From: Archaeoglobus profundus DSM 5631 | GTDB lineage: Archaea > Halobacteriota > Archaeoglobi > Archaeoglobales > Archaeoglobaceae | Length of the DNA stretch: 64,000 nt | Assembly: GCF_000025285.1 (NCBI RefSeq) | Contig: NC_013741.1 | Location: 1,426,001-1,490,000 of the forward strand | Direction of reading: 5' to 3' | Shown here: positions 21,444 to 29,577 of the stretch, one piece after another | Numbering within the stretch: the stretch's first letter is position 1 | How the letters are laid out: each line of letters starts with the position of its first letter | The notes under the pieces: generated by a model | Databases searched by the model: none | Told to the model about the DNA's origin: nothing | The model's input: the letters and a program-made list of their open reading frames with translations, nothing else | Position numbers and translations under genes: made by a program

Positions 21444-22281
21444 CTCCGACAGGCTTACCCTCATCGGTAACTACAATCAATCTCACGTTATAGTCCCTCA
21501 TCAGCCTTAGAGCTTCGCTGAGCTTTGTATCTTTCTCAACCTTGACTATTGTCGGATCCATGTACTCTCTAACTTTTGCATCCTTTTTACCCTCTATAAA
21601 AGCCTGAACTGCATTTCTTAGGGAGAATATACCTATAAAGTCCTCTCCTTTCTTAGCTGGGGCCCTGTGTATCTGATGATTTAGAAGGACTTTGGAGGCC
21701 GAAACTATGTCATCGTCTGCATTTACCGTTATTATAGGCGTTGACATGTGCATTCCGACTGTATCCTTCGGAATTGCGTAGATCTTTTGAACTGACATTA
21801 TGACGATGTTCTCCGTGTCATCCCTGCCCGTCACCTTTCCAAAAACGAGCATCTCGTTTACGGGTGTAGGACCTATGATTATTTCGGCATCTGGAGGAAT
21901 CTTCCTGATATCTCCCACCATTCTAACTCTAGCTTCACAGACTTCGGGGTGTGGAAGTGATGGGAATGTTAGCTCTTCAGCGCTCAAATCTTCCATGAGC
22001 TTACCGTTCACAATTACCGGAACTTTGACAGCTTTACTCGGCTCTGTAATTGATAACAATTCGAAAGCTTTTGCCGTAGGCCTGTAACCTCCTTTTGGGC
22101 CGGGAGCACCCTCAACAAGTCCCAAAGCTCTTAAAGCCTGCATCTGGTTCCTTACTGTACCGGGATTCCTGTTGATAAGTTCTGATATCTCCTCTCCTTT
22201 AACGGGCAAACCCTTTTTTCTGTAGAGTGTAATCAGGGCATTCAGTATCTCTTTTTGAACTTGAGTCAATCCGAGTACCAT
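21379..22281 (-). CDS. Winged-helix regulator with C-terminal CBS domains
   Basis: The 300-residue protein has an N-terminal winged helix (VQKEILNALITLYRKKG, EEISELINRNPGTVRNQMQA). A middle domain follows (about 75-170), then two CBS motifs (MSTPIITVNADDDIVSASKV; YMDPTIVKVEKDTKLSEALR). This architecture is common in methanogens and Archaeoglobales. CBS pairs bind adenosyl ligands, so it is probably a ligand-responsive transcription factor. Targets are unknown. Confidence 0.85.
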   Translation of the reverse strand: MVLGLTQVQKEILNALITLYRKKGLPVKGEEISELINRNPGTVRNQMQALRALGLVEGAPGPKGGYRPTAKAFELLSITEPSKAVKVPVIVNGKLMEDLSAEELTFPSLPHPEVCEARVRMVGDIRKIPPDAEIIIGPTPVNEMLVFGKVTGRDDTENIVIMSVQKIYAIPKDTVGMHMSTPIITVNADDDIVSASKVLLNHQIHRAPAKKGEDFIGIFSLRNAVQAFIEGKKDAKVREYMDPTIVKVEKDTKLSEALRLMRDYNVRLIVVTDEGKPVGVITDYQILTRLAPEQVSYKSS

Positions 22282-22440
22282 GAGTATTCTTTCGTAGTGG
22301 CATATATTATATTTTCCTCACCAACATGTCTGTCAATCATTTTTGATCATTACAAAATTTAATTTAAAGCAATCTTTAGAAAAATTAATATATGATGTAG
22401 TCGAAGACGGTTTTGATCACGGTGTAAATGGTGATACAAA

Positions 22441-23253
22441 ATGTGGAAGGTCCTGTACGCAACGGACTTTTCGGATCACTCTCAAAAAGTTTTGAACGTA
22501 TTGGTAAGGTATCGCGATCTCGTGAAAGAGGTGGTAGTGGTTAGAGTAATAAATGTCCATAGATTTCAGAATCCGCTAGTGAATGTAGCGGACTTAATAA
22601 ATGAGGAAAGAAAGTATGCAGAAGAAAAGATTCTTGAAATTCTCGACTTTTTGGATGATCATTACGGCATAAAAGGTGAGGTGTTTTACATACCTGTGGG
22701 TGATCCTGCCGAAGAGATAATGAGAGTTGCCGAAAAAGAGAAAGCGGATGTTATAATGATGGGTCATAGGGGTAGAGGAGCTTTGAAGAAAATTCTTTTG
22801 GGAAGTGTTGCGGAAGGAGTTGCGAAGATATCGAGAATTCCTGTTCTCGTTGTGAAGGAGGGTATAGAACTATTTAAACGCGTTCTATACGTGCCCTACC
22901 CTTTAGACTCAAAAATTCCCAAAGTACTGCTGGATGTTGGGAAGGTAGCAGACATTGTTTATGTCGCGCATGTAGTTGAGCCGTTGCTACCTCCCGAATC
23001 GACTAAAAGGATTTTTGATGAGATGTTTGAAAAGGCTAAGGAAAAGCTTGAATCTATAAAGGAAGAGCTTGAAAAGAATAGGATAAAGGCGGAAAGCATT
23101 TTGGAAGTGGGCTGCCCTAACAAAGAAATACTGCGAATTGCAAACAAGTGTAGAGCTTCTTGCGTATTCCTAAAGACTACCGAATTTACCAAGGTCAGTG
23201 ATGGAGTCCTAAGGTACTCCAAGTCTTCTGTTATGGTTGTTAAGGAAGGATAG
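22441..23253 (+). CDS. Tandem-domain universal stress protein
   Basis: The 270-residue protein has two UspA-like halves. The first ends in the ATP-binding signature ADVIMMGHRGRGALKKILLG then SVAEGVAKISRIPVLVV. The second half (about 145-270) keeps the fold but has a degenerate loop (CRASCVFLKTTEF), so only the first probably binds nucleotide. It is cytoplasmic; such proteins respond to stress but the partner is unknown. Confidence 0.88.
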   Translation: MWKVLYATDFSDHSQKVLNVLVRYRDLVKEVVVVRVINVHRFQNPLVNVADLINEERKYAEEKILEILDFLDDHYGIKGEVFYIPVGDPAEEIMRVAEKEKADVIMMGHRGRGALKKILLGSVAEGVAKISRIPVLVVKEGIELFKRVLYVPYPLDSKIPKVLLDVGKVADIVYVAHVVEPLLPPESTKRIFDEMFEKAKEKLESIKEELEKNRIKAESILEVGCPNKEILRIANKCRASCVFLKTTEFTKVSDGVLRYSKSSVMVVKEG

Positions 23254-23269
23254 GTTAAAAATTATACAA

Positions 23270-23452
23270 ATGGCCATTTCGAGCGGAGTCTCGCTCGGTA
23301 TATTTGTAATAATTGTAATTATTTATTTATTAATAATGTTCTATTCTCAGTCAGCTGAAGAAGTCCAACAGAGTTTTTGGTCTCTTCTTCAAAACCTCGA
23401 CTGCTTTTTTCAAATCGCTCTCAAAGTAATCTGCGAGGGATTTGTTCCTTAA
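23270..23452 (+). CDS. Possible small membrane protein overlapping udg
   Basis: From ATG 23270 the frame gives 60 residues with one clear membrane helix (GIFVIIVIIYLLIMF) encoded in the intergenic part. The C-terminal half is the antisense of the UDG gene end. The helix portion is not explained by the other strand, so a small membrane protein is possible. The long overlap and weak start site keep confidence low. Confidence 0.3.
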   Translation: MAISSGVSLGIFVIIVIIYLLIMFYSQSAEEVQQSFWSLLQNLDCFFQIALKVICEGFVP

Positions 23453-23950
23453 AACAGCTGCTGGATGATATGTGGGAATTATCTTCACGACTTTACCCCA
23501 TTTTTCGACATCGAACACCTTACCTCTATCCCTGCTTATCCCTCTAAATCCAATTCCAAACTCGTTGAGTATCACATCGGATGAAAACCTACCCAAGCAG
23601 ACTATTACGTCTGGTTTTATTATCTCGAGTTGTCTCAGGAGGTGAGGTTTGCAAGCCTCTATCTCTTCGGGCTTGGGATCTCTGTTGTTAGGAGGTCTGC
23701 ACTTTAGAACGTTCGTTATGTAAACATCACTCCTCTCAACTCCGAGCTTTTTCAACACTTCTGTGAGGTATTTCCCAGCCTTCCCAACGAAAGGTCTTCC
23801 CTGTAAATCCTCTTCCTTCCCAGGAGCTTCACCGATAAAAACTATCTTTGCGTTTGGATTTCCCTCTCCAGGAACGTAGTTCGTCTTGTATTTCCAGAGC
23901 TTGCATTTCCTACACTTCCTAATCTCACCCTCAACATCTTCGAGCCTCAT
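23351..23950 (-). CDS. udg: Family 4 uracil-DNA glycosylase (4Fe-4S)
   Basis: The 199-residue protein matches thermophilic family-4 UDGs. Cluster-binding cysteines are in CRKCKLWK and later KCRPPNNRDPKPEEIEACKP; motif 1 is GEAPGKEEDLQGRPFVGKAG and motif 2 is TYHPAAVLRN. It removes uracil arising from cytosine deamination, which is important at high temperature. Its start overlaps the stop of the gene upstream. Confidence 0.95.
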   Translation of the reverse strand: MRLEDVEGEIRKCRKCKLWKYKTNYVPGEGNPNAKIVFIGEAPGKEEDLQGRPFVGKAGKYLTEVLKKLGVERSDVYITNVLKCRPPNNRDPKPEEIEACKPHLLRQLEIIKPDVIVCLGRFSSDVILNEFGIGFRGISRDRGKVFDVEKWGKVVKIIPTYHPAAVLRNKSLADYFESDLKKAVEVLKKRPKTLLDFFS

Positions 23951-24696
23951 GCAATCACCTTCGCAACGTACACCTCGATTTCATTAGGCTTTATAACATC
24001 CTCTCTGCTAAGACCCCTCTTTTTTAGCTCTCTACCGCTTAAATTGCTCAGCATAACTCTCTCCAGTATCTTATCGAAAGCTGAAGGGCAATCGACTACG
24101 AAAACTATTCTCTCGAATCTCCTCAAGTATTCCAAGGCTCTGCAGTCTCTCGCAATCACAGTTCTCCTTTCGAGATCTTTCAGAACAAACTTAACGAAGT
24201 CTTCGATTATGTCAACCATACTGAGTTCTTCCCTCATCTGATCTATTCTGTATTTGAAAGCCTCACTTACGACATCCAAATCGAAGAACTCGACAGCATT
24301 CTTAAAATTTAAAGCAACCTTTAAATGATCAGCTATACTCTCGCTCAGCTTTCTGATGAAATCGTAATCATTCCTAACATCTGCAACGACTCTAACGACA
24401 TTTGGTGCGGTGCTTATAGCCAAATAATCTGGATTCTCAACAATCTTGCACTTGACAAACACTCTAACCTTTTCGTCGAAATCTATCGTTGAATCCTTAA
24501 ATTTTAACCTGACTCTAACATCGAAATCGAACGAACCCTTATCGATGTTTTCCGCTATACGATCTGCGATCTCATCAACGATGGTTTCATCAACAATAGC
24601 GTTCTCCATACTCTTAAGAGCTTCAACTATCATTTCAACTCCTCTACATCTGTAGAACACCGTGAACTTACCCAGCTTAACACCGTTTACCTTCAT
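23947..24696 (-). CDS. Uncharacterised archaeal protein between ROK kinase and udg
   Basis: ATG 24696 overlaps the ROK gene's stop (ATGA) and follows GGTGATG, so it is preferred over an upstream in-frame start. The 249-residue product is mixed alpha/beta with many charged strands (VRVRLKFKDSTIDFDEKVRV) and a C-terminal LERRTVIARDCRALEYLRRF. No motif or family is recognised. It sits in a tightly overlapping operon. Confidence 0.6.
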   Translation of the reverse strand: MKVNGVKLGKFTVFYRCRGVEMIVEALKSMENAIVDETIVDEIADRIAENIDKGSFDFDVRVRLKFKDSTIDFDEKVRVFVKCKIVENPDYLAISTAPNVVRVVADVRNDYDFIRKLSESIADHLKVALNFKNAVEFFDLDVVSEAFKYRIDQMREELSMVDIIEDFVKFVLKDLERRTVIARDCRALEYLRRFERIVFVVDCPSAFDKILERVMLSNLSGRELKKRGLSREDVIKPNEIEVYVAKVIA

Positions 24697-25454
24697 TTCA
24701 TCACCATCAAACAAGCCCCCTTGGCAACTGCAAGGGGATCTTTCAAAGTTTTAATTTTCGGTCTGAATTCCGGCATGAGGTGGCGGTATAACCTTTCTCT
24801 CAATATTTTCTCATCTAAGCTCCCTCCTATCCTCCCCCCGAAGACAACAGCCTCTGGGTCCAGCAGTGTTATGGCATTCGCAACGCATATGCACAGCTTC
24901 TCAAAATCTTCAAGCTCGTAAACCTCACCACTCTCAACTAATTCAATGGCGTTCAAGCCCCTCTTTTTAAAGCTCCAGCCACCGAAGTAGCACTCCAAGT
25001 GACCTTTGCCGCCGCAAGTGCAAACATCATCTCCACCGACGAACCAGTGTCCAATCTCACCTGCAAGACCCATTCCTCTGTAAACCTTACCATCGACTAT
25101 TATTCCGCTCCCAATTCCAGTCCCTATCGTTATCCCTAAGACGTTGCTCAGCTTAAAGTGGTGAGATGCGTAGAGTGCAAAGCAGTTAGCATCGTTGTCA
25201 AGCTTGTAAGGAACGTTTAAATCAAAATCCGGCTTAAAATTAACGTTTGGAGCTTTCAAAATCTTATTTTCCCTTATCCAACCCGCAAATCCAATTCCCA
25301 CCGCATCAACTTTGTATTCATCAACAAGTTCTTTCAGGACATCGTTCAACCTCGTAATCGTGCTTTGCGTTGGATAAGTTGCGATGTGCACGAATTTACC
25401 GTCGTAGAGGACAACGTCTATGTTTGTCCCTCCTATATCTACACCTAAGATCAT
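24693..25454 (-). CDS. ROK-family sugar kinase
   Basis: From ATG 25454 (an upstream TTG is less likely) the 253-residue product begins MILGVDIGGTNIDVVLYDG, the phosphate-1 motif. It contains DNDANCFAL, ITIGTGIGSGIIVDG (phosphate-2) and the ROK zinc motif GHWFVGGDDVCTCGGKGHLEC. It should phosphorylate a hexose using ATP. Neighbouring glycosyltransferases suggest sugar supply for surface glycans, as inference. Confidence 0.9.
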   Translation of the reverse strand: MILGVDIGGTNIDVVLYDGKFVHIATYPTQSTITRLNDVLKELVDEYKVDAVGIGFAGWIRENKILKAPNVNFKPDFDLNVPYKLDNDANCFALYASHHFKLSNVLGITIGTGIGSGIIVDGKVYRGMGLAGEIGHWFVGGDDVCTCGGKGHLECYFGGWSFKKRGLNAIELVESGEVYELEDFEKLCICVANAITLLDPEAVVFGGRIGGSLDEKILRERLYRHLMPEFRPKIKTLKDPLAVAKGACLMVMK

Positions 25455-25484
25455 GACGACTTTATGCGGGTGATTCAAATAACT

Positions 25485-26537
25485 TTATACAACCCAGTCC
25501 TTCACCTTTAACTCCTTTCCAATCAAACGAAAGACCGAAGCTTTTGCGAGGGCAACTATGCATATCATCGTCCAGAGGGGGTTGTATAGAAAGTAATAGA
25601 GGGGTAGGAGCTTGAATTCGATTTCGTAATTAGTTTTCTTAGAAAGAGCTATCACAGTCAAAGCCCAGACGATAAAGGAAATCAGCATAGCGATTACATT
25701 CCTCATAACGTGAAGTTCAAAGACGGAGAGGAGAAGGAATGAAATTAGCTTAAAGTGGACGAAGAACATGAAGAGAATGATCAAGCTCAAAACCTTTAAA
25801 ATAATACTGTCGGGAAGTGCGAAACCCAATGCGAGTCCGACAATTGTAGGATAAAACTGGAACAGGTAGGGTATCCACAGCCTTGGCCTCTTCAAAATAC
25901 TTGGGAAGTTCTCTATAACGACTTCAGCCCCTCCCAAACTCCACCTCTCCCTCTGAGCGAGCCAGTCTTTAAGTCTCGACGGTGATTTTGTTATTGCTCT
26001 CCCGCACACACCGACTCTATACCCGTTAAGACCTAACCTCATTCCCAAGTCCGTATCCTCGTTTATGCGCCTTCTGAATCCTCCCAATTTTAGGAGAACA
26101 TCTCTCCTTATTCCGAAAGCAGAACCGTTCAAGCTTAGGCAGGAGCCAAGCTTAGATGCGATTTTTGAGGTCAGAAACATGTTGAAGAACTCTATTTTTG
26201 CAAGCCTTTCGATTAGGGATGAGGCGTTTACCTCCTTCACGATCTCCACTGCATCAAACTTCTCAAAATCTCCCAACTCCACTATTCTCGTATCGGAATC
26301 GATAAAGATTACGTAATCACCTTTCGCTAACTTGATCGCATCGTTCAAAGCCCTCCACTTTCCCCTCCTCCTCTCGCTTATCGTTGCTTTCAAACCGTAT
26401 TTTCTCACAATCCTCAGAATTTCTTCATTCGGCTCGTCCACAGCAACGATTACTTCAAATCCCTCTTTAATCAGCTTTTTCACGTTCTCCTCGATGAAAC
26501 CAGGTTTCCTGTAAGTTATCAGGACTGCAGATTTCAT
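25485..26537 (-). CDS. Membrane glycosyltransferase, family 2 (processive type)
   Basis: The 350-residue protein has the GT2 core: AVLITYRKPGFIEENVKKLI, the nucleotide/metal motif VIFIDSDTRIV (DxD), acceptor-side EDTDLGMRL, and QRERWS (QxxRW), as in cellulose/hyaluronan-type synthases. Four or so C-terminal membrane helices (about 220-330) form the transmembrane part. It probably builds a surface polysaccharide or glycolipid. Its start overlaps the regulator gene upstream. Confidence 0.88.
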   Translation of the reverse strand: MKSAVLITYRKPGFIEENVKKLIKEGFEVIVAVDEPNEEILRIVRKYGLKATISERRRGKWRALNDAIKLAKGDYVIFIDSDTRIVELGDFEKFDAVEIVKEVNASSLIERLAKIEFFNMFLTSKIASKLGSCLSLNGSAFGIRRDVLLKLGGFRRRINEDTDLGMRLGLNGYRVGVCGRAITKSPSRLKDWLAQRERWSLGGAEVVIENFPSILKRPRLWIPYLFQFYPTIVGLALGFALPDSIILKVLSLIILFMFFVHFKLISFLLLSVFELHVMRNVIAMLISFIVWALTVIALSKKTNYEIEFKLLPLYYFLYNPLWTMICIVALAKASVFRLIGKELKVKDWVV

Positions 26538-26851
26538 TCGAGTTTCTTCTCCAAATTTTCGATTTCTTCTATTATCTTTGCTTTCAGCTTCCTCAGCACA
26601 TTTATCGGGTTTTCAGCCTTGTAAACGTATCCTATCCAACCCTTCTTGACGATCTCTCTCTTTACAATCCCCTTTCGGCTCAAGTCCTTCAACCTTTCCC
26701 TGACGAACCTTGCAGACAATCCCAACTCTTTTGCGATCTCGCTAACCCTCATCTCCCCCTTTTCCAGTAATAGCGAGTAAATTTTTACATCAGACGGCTT
26801 GAACTTTAAATCCTCGATGATCCTCTCGATGTCAAGTATTACGTTCCTCAT
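26534..26851 (-). CDS. TrmB-like winged-helix regulator
   Basis: The product is about 105 residues, starting at M in MRNVILDIERII. The winged helix is clear: KPSDVKIYSLLLEKGEMRVS, EIAKELGLSARFVRERLKDL, then a KREIVKKGWIGYVYKA wing. A C-terminal helix is suited to dimerisation. This short TrmB form lacks the sugar-binding domain. It is embedded in the glycosyltransferase operon and likely regulates it. Confidence 0.8.
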   Translation of the reverse strand: MRNVILDIERIIEDLKFKPSDVKIYSLLLEKGEMRVSEIAKELGLSARFVRERLKDLSRKGIVKREIVKKGWIGYVYKAENPINVLRKLKAKIIEEIENLEKKLE

Positions 26852-27809
26852 CGAACTCACCATCCAAAACTTTAGAGTAAATACTTTCTATTCTTTTCGC
26901 CACAACATCCCAAGAGTATTCCTTCTCGACAAGTTTTCTTCCCTCCTTTCCGAGTTTTCGTGTCCTGTCGGGATTTGAAAGAAGATTCGCTACGACCTTC
27001 GGGAGCTCCCACAAGTTTGTGGTTATTCCACCGCTTTTAATTATTTCTGGTAACGCTCCAACCTTCGTCGCAACAACTGGGGTGGAGCAGGCGAGGGATT
27101 CGATAGCAGTTATACCGAACGACTCCATCGTTATGGATGGCATGAGGGTTAAGTCGGCGTAGTTGTAGAGTTTCGGGAGATTATCGTCGGGAACGAATCC
27201 AAGAATTTTGACATTCTTGCACAATGTTCTCTGAAGCTTCAATATCGGCAACGTGAACATCTCATCCTTCCCCGCTATTATCAATTCGGCATCAAATTCT
27301 TTCAGACATTTGAAGAGTAAGGGGATAAGGATGTGCACGCCTTTTCTTGCGGAAAGTCTGCCGATGTATAGCAGAGCTTTTCTCTGCTCGTTATCCTTCA
27401 TCGGTCTGAATTTCTTCACATCAACTCCGTTCGGGATTACCACGACCTTTTTTGACGTGAAATTCGAGATGAATTTTTTTGCAACATTACTCACGGCTAT
27501 TATCGCACTCGCATAATTCAGGTATCTGAATCCGAGTTTGAGCAACTTCCAGAAGTAGCTGTTGTGTAAAGGAGCTATCGAATGATTTGTAACGATCGCT
27601 GGAATCCCCTTTTTCTTAGCTATTTTCAACGCTCTGAACGTTAGGGGTGTGAATGCGTGATGGATGTGCACGATGTCTGGTCTCACGCTCATGCTTTCGA
27701 TACTGTTGCTCAGGATGACTTCGTGCCTCAAAAATCTGCTGAGTTCGGTCATATGGGTGTTTATTCCTCCCGTCTTCCCGTAAAATTCGCTTAGCATTAG
27801 GATTCTCAT
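26832..27809 (-). CDS. Glycosyltransferase, family 4
   Basis: This 325-residue GT-B enzyme has an N-terminal MLSEFYGKTGGINTHMTEL loop, a middle VVVIPNGVDVKKFRP, YIGRLSARKGVHILIPLL, and the donor-binding C-terminal motif MESFGITAIESLACSTPVVA with catalytic Glu. It transfers a sugar from a nucleotide donor, likely to a lipid or glycan at the membrane. It sits in an operon with UbiA and GT2, all overlapping by about four bases or more. Confidence 0.92.
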   Translation of the reverse strand: MRILMLSEFYGKTGGINTHMTELSRFLRHEVILSNSIESMSVRPDIVHIHHAFTPLTFRALKIAKKKGIPAIVTNHSIAPLHNSYFWKLLKLGFRYLNYASAIIAVSNVAKKFISNFTSKKVVVIPNGVDVKKFRPMKDNEQRKALLYIGRLSARKGVHILIPLLFKCLKEFDAELIIAGKDEMFTLPILKLQRTLCKNVKILGFVPDDNLPKLYNYADLTLMPSITMESFGITAIESLACSTPVVATKVGALPEIIKSGGITTNLWELPKVVANLLSNPDRTRKLGKEGRKLVEKEYSWDVVAKRIESIYSKVLDGEFDEERNT

Positions 27810-28585
27810 ACGATCACCTCGGCAAGCCTAAAAGCTACGGTTAGATATATCGCAACCGTGAGCATGTCGGCGATTCTCTCTTCAAGCAATCCGAACAGCG
27901 CTAAGAGCGTTAAAGGATAGTAGGGAATCAAGCTGGCTACGTGGAAGGCGTAGAAAATCCACTTAATTCTCTCTGCGGTCTCCTTTCCCAACCACACAGC
28001 GGATGTAGTCGTGTTCGATGCAAGATCGCTTTCGTAATCTTCAATGTGGTTTCTGAGTTCAAGAAAGCAGGAGTAAAAAAATATGGAGAGAGCTAAAGGA
28101 ACGAATTTACCGACATCACCGTTAGATGAGAACAGACCGAAGAGAAAGAGAAGAGAACCGAAAAAGAGTCCGTGGGTAATTAAATCAAACGGCGGTTTGG
28201 TTTTTGCTCTCGGCGGAGCGGAGTATATCAACGCAAGTAGTGTTGAAACGATGTAGGTAATAAATGCGTTTGTCGGCAAAAATTCCGCAACGAGAATTCC
28301 AGAGATCGCAAGCAAAGCGGAGAAAGCGACACCTTCTTTAAATGTGATCGATCCGTCTGCGACAGGATTACAGTATCTCTTTTCACCATTCATATCCGTT
28401 TCGACATCAAAGCAGTTGTTTATCGCAAATGCGAAGGAAACGTAAAGAAGTGTTGAAACCGTAAAAGGTAATATCGCTCCGTGATCTTTACCGAGCAAGA
28501 ATCCTAAGACCGCTATTGCTATATACGCTCTTCCGTGCCACAGTCTTGTCATTCTTAGTAAATCTATGAACTTATTTGTTCCCAT
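27806..28585 (-). CDS. UbiA-family prenyltransferase
   Basis: The start in MGTNKFIDLLRMTRLWHGRA is preferred; the upstream in-frame extension overlaps a divergent small gene. About 259 residues and eight or nine membrane helices are predicted. The first aspartate motif NNCFDVETD is present and the second appears as HIEDYESD. UbiA enzymes attach prenyl chains to acceptors; in archaea this includes DGGGP synthase of ether-lipid synthesis. Exact substrate cannot be read; the glycosyltransferase context suggests a lipid-linked pathway. Confidence 0.85.
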   Translation of the reverse strand: MGTNKFIDLLRMTRLWHGRAYIAIAVLGFLLGKDHGAILPFTVSTLLYVSFAFAINNCFDVETDMNGEKRYCNPVADGSITFKEGVAFSALLAISGILVAEFLPTNAFITYIVSTLLALIYSAPPRAKTKPPFDLITHGLFFGSLLFLFGLFSSNGDVGKFVPLALSIFFYSCFLELRNHIEDYESDLASNTTTSAVWLGKETAERIKWIFYAFHVASLIPYYPLTLLALFGLLEERIADMLTVAIYLTVAFRLAEVIV

Positions 28586-28639
28586 GTGTGAACCGAAAAG
28601 AGCATATATCTTATAATCCTTTCGTAATATGGTGGGAGC

Positions 28640-28813
28640 ATGAAGGAGATAATAATCAGAGTTCCGACTCCGAGCGATATTTTGAGGGGAGAATTCGGGA
28701 AGCACATGCTGAAAGCGCATAGGGAATTTCTGCTCGCATTGGCGAGCATTCCTTACAGATATGCAAAAAGGTTGGAGGAACTCGAAAAGAGGTTGGAAGA
28801 GGGAAAGAAATGA
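28640..28813 (+). CDS. Small helical protein leading the HEAT/radical-SAM operon
   Basis: Starting ATG 28640 behind GGTGGGAGC and ending in an ATGA overlap with the HEAT gene, the 57-residue frame begins MKEIIIRVPTPSDILRGEFG and ends KRLEELEKRLEEGKK. A strand followed by long charged helices is predicted. Good start signal and coupling support a real gene. It is divergent from the UbiA gene. Confidence 0.55.
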   Translation: MKEIIIRVPTPSDILRGEFGKHMLKAHREFLLALASIPYRYAKRLEELEKRLEEGKK

Positions 28814-29262
28814 TAGAGGAGATCATAGGTAGGATTTTCAAACCGAATGTAGAGAGATTGAAGGCGAAATGGGATGTAGAAGGCTTAATCAAAGCGTTAA
28901 GCCACAGGGATTACAAGGTTAGAGCGAAGGCGGCGGAGGCTCTCGGGGATTTGAAAGCCAAGGAGGCTGTTGATGCGTTAATAAGAGCTTTGAAAGACGA
29001 GAGTCCAGAAGTTAGGAAAGCCGCAGTTTACGCTCTCGGTAGGATAGGAGACGAGAGGGCGATAAAACCTCTCGTTGAGGCTTTGAAGGATGAGAGCTTG
29101 GATGTCAGATTCGAAGTTGCAAAGGCTCTCAAAGAACTCGGTTACAAGAAGGTGGCGGAACTTCCGAAGATTTTGTCGGAAGCTTTGAACGTTTCGAAGA
29201 ATGAAGCATTCAAGATTTTGGAGGATATCAGATCGGGAAAATTCGATTTTCTCAGGAGGTGA
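28810..29262 (+). CDS. HEAT-repeat protein
   Basis: The 150-residue protein is built of about four HEAT/PBS-lyase-type repeats, for example ALSHRDYKVRAKAAEALGDL, ALKDESPEVRKAAVYALGRI and ALKDESLDVRFEVAKALKEL. The repeats form an alpha solenoid used as a protein-binding scaffold. It is coupled to the upstream small gene and followed directly by a Cys-containing protein and a radical-SAM enzyme, so it may help assemble or deliver that enzyme's substrate. Confidence 0.88.
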   Translation: MIEEIIGRIFKPNVERLKAKWDVEGLIKALSHRDYKVRAKAAEALGDLKAKEAVDALIRALKDESPEVRKAAVYALGRIGDERAIKPLVEALKDESLDVRFEVAKALKELGYKKVAELPKILSEALNVSKNEAFKILEDIRSGKFDFLRR

Positions 29263-29266
29263 TTTC

Positions 29267-29572
29267 GTGGAGGAATCGATCGGAAGATTTTTGGGTGAGG
29301 TGATCGCACGTAGAATGGTCGAAAAGTTCGGTAACGATATCGAAGGCTTGAAGAATTCTTTGGATTACCTCTTCTCTTGGGAAAGGGATTTTAAGCTTGA
29401 AGTGGAGGGAAACACCGTAATCTCATCGGGATTGTGTCCGATCAAGCGGTTCTATCCGAGATACTGCGAGAAAGGTTGCTTGGCATTTGCGGAGAAGTTC
29501 GCGGAGCAATTCAAAGCCAAGGTTGAGAGGGTGTCGATTGATCCCTGCACGTTTAAATTCACCTTGGAGTGA
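29267..29572 (+). CDS. Small Cys-containing protein before radical-SAM enzyme
   Basis: GTG 29267 follows GGAGGTGATTTC; an upstream in-frame start lies inside the HEAT gene and is rejected. The 101-residue product has a cysteine-rich half (LCPIKRFYPRYCEKGCLAF, later PCTFKF) compatible with a metal or cofactor site. It resembles small V4R/methanogen-type domains only loosely. Co-translation with the radical-SAM gene suggests a partner role. Confidence 0.55.
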   Translation: MEESIGRFLGEVIARRMVEKFGNDIEGLKNSLDYLFSWERDFKLEVEGNTVISSGLCPIKRFYPRYCEKGCLAFAEKFAEQFKAKVERVSIDPCTFKFTLE

Positions 29573-29577
29573 GAACT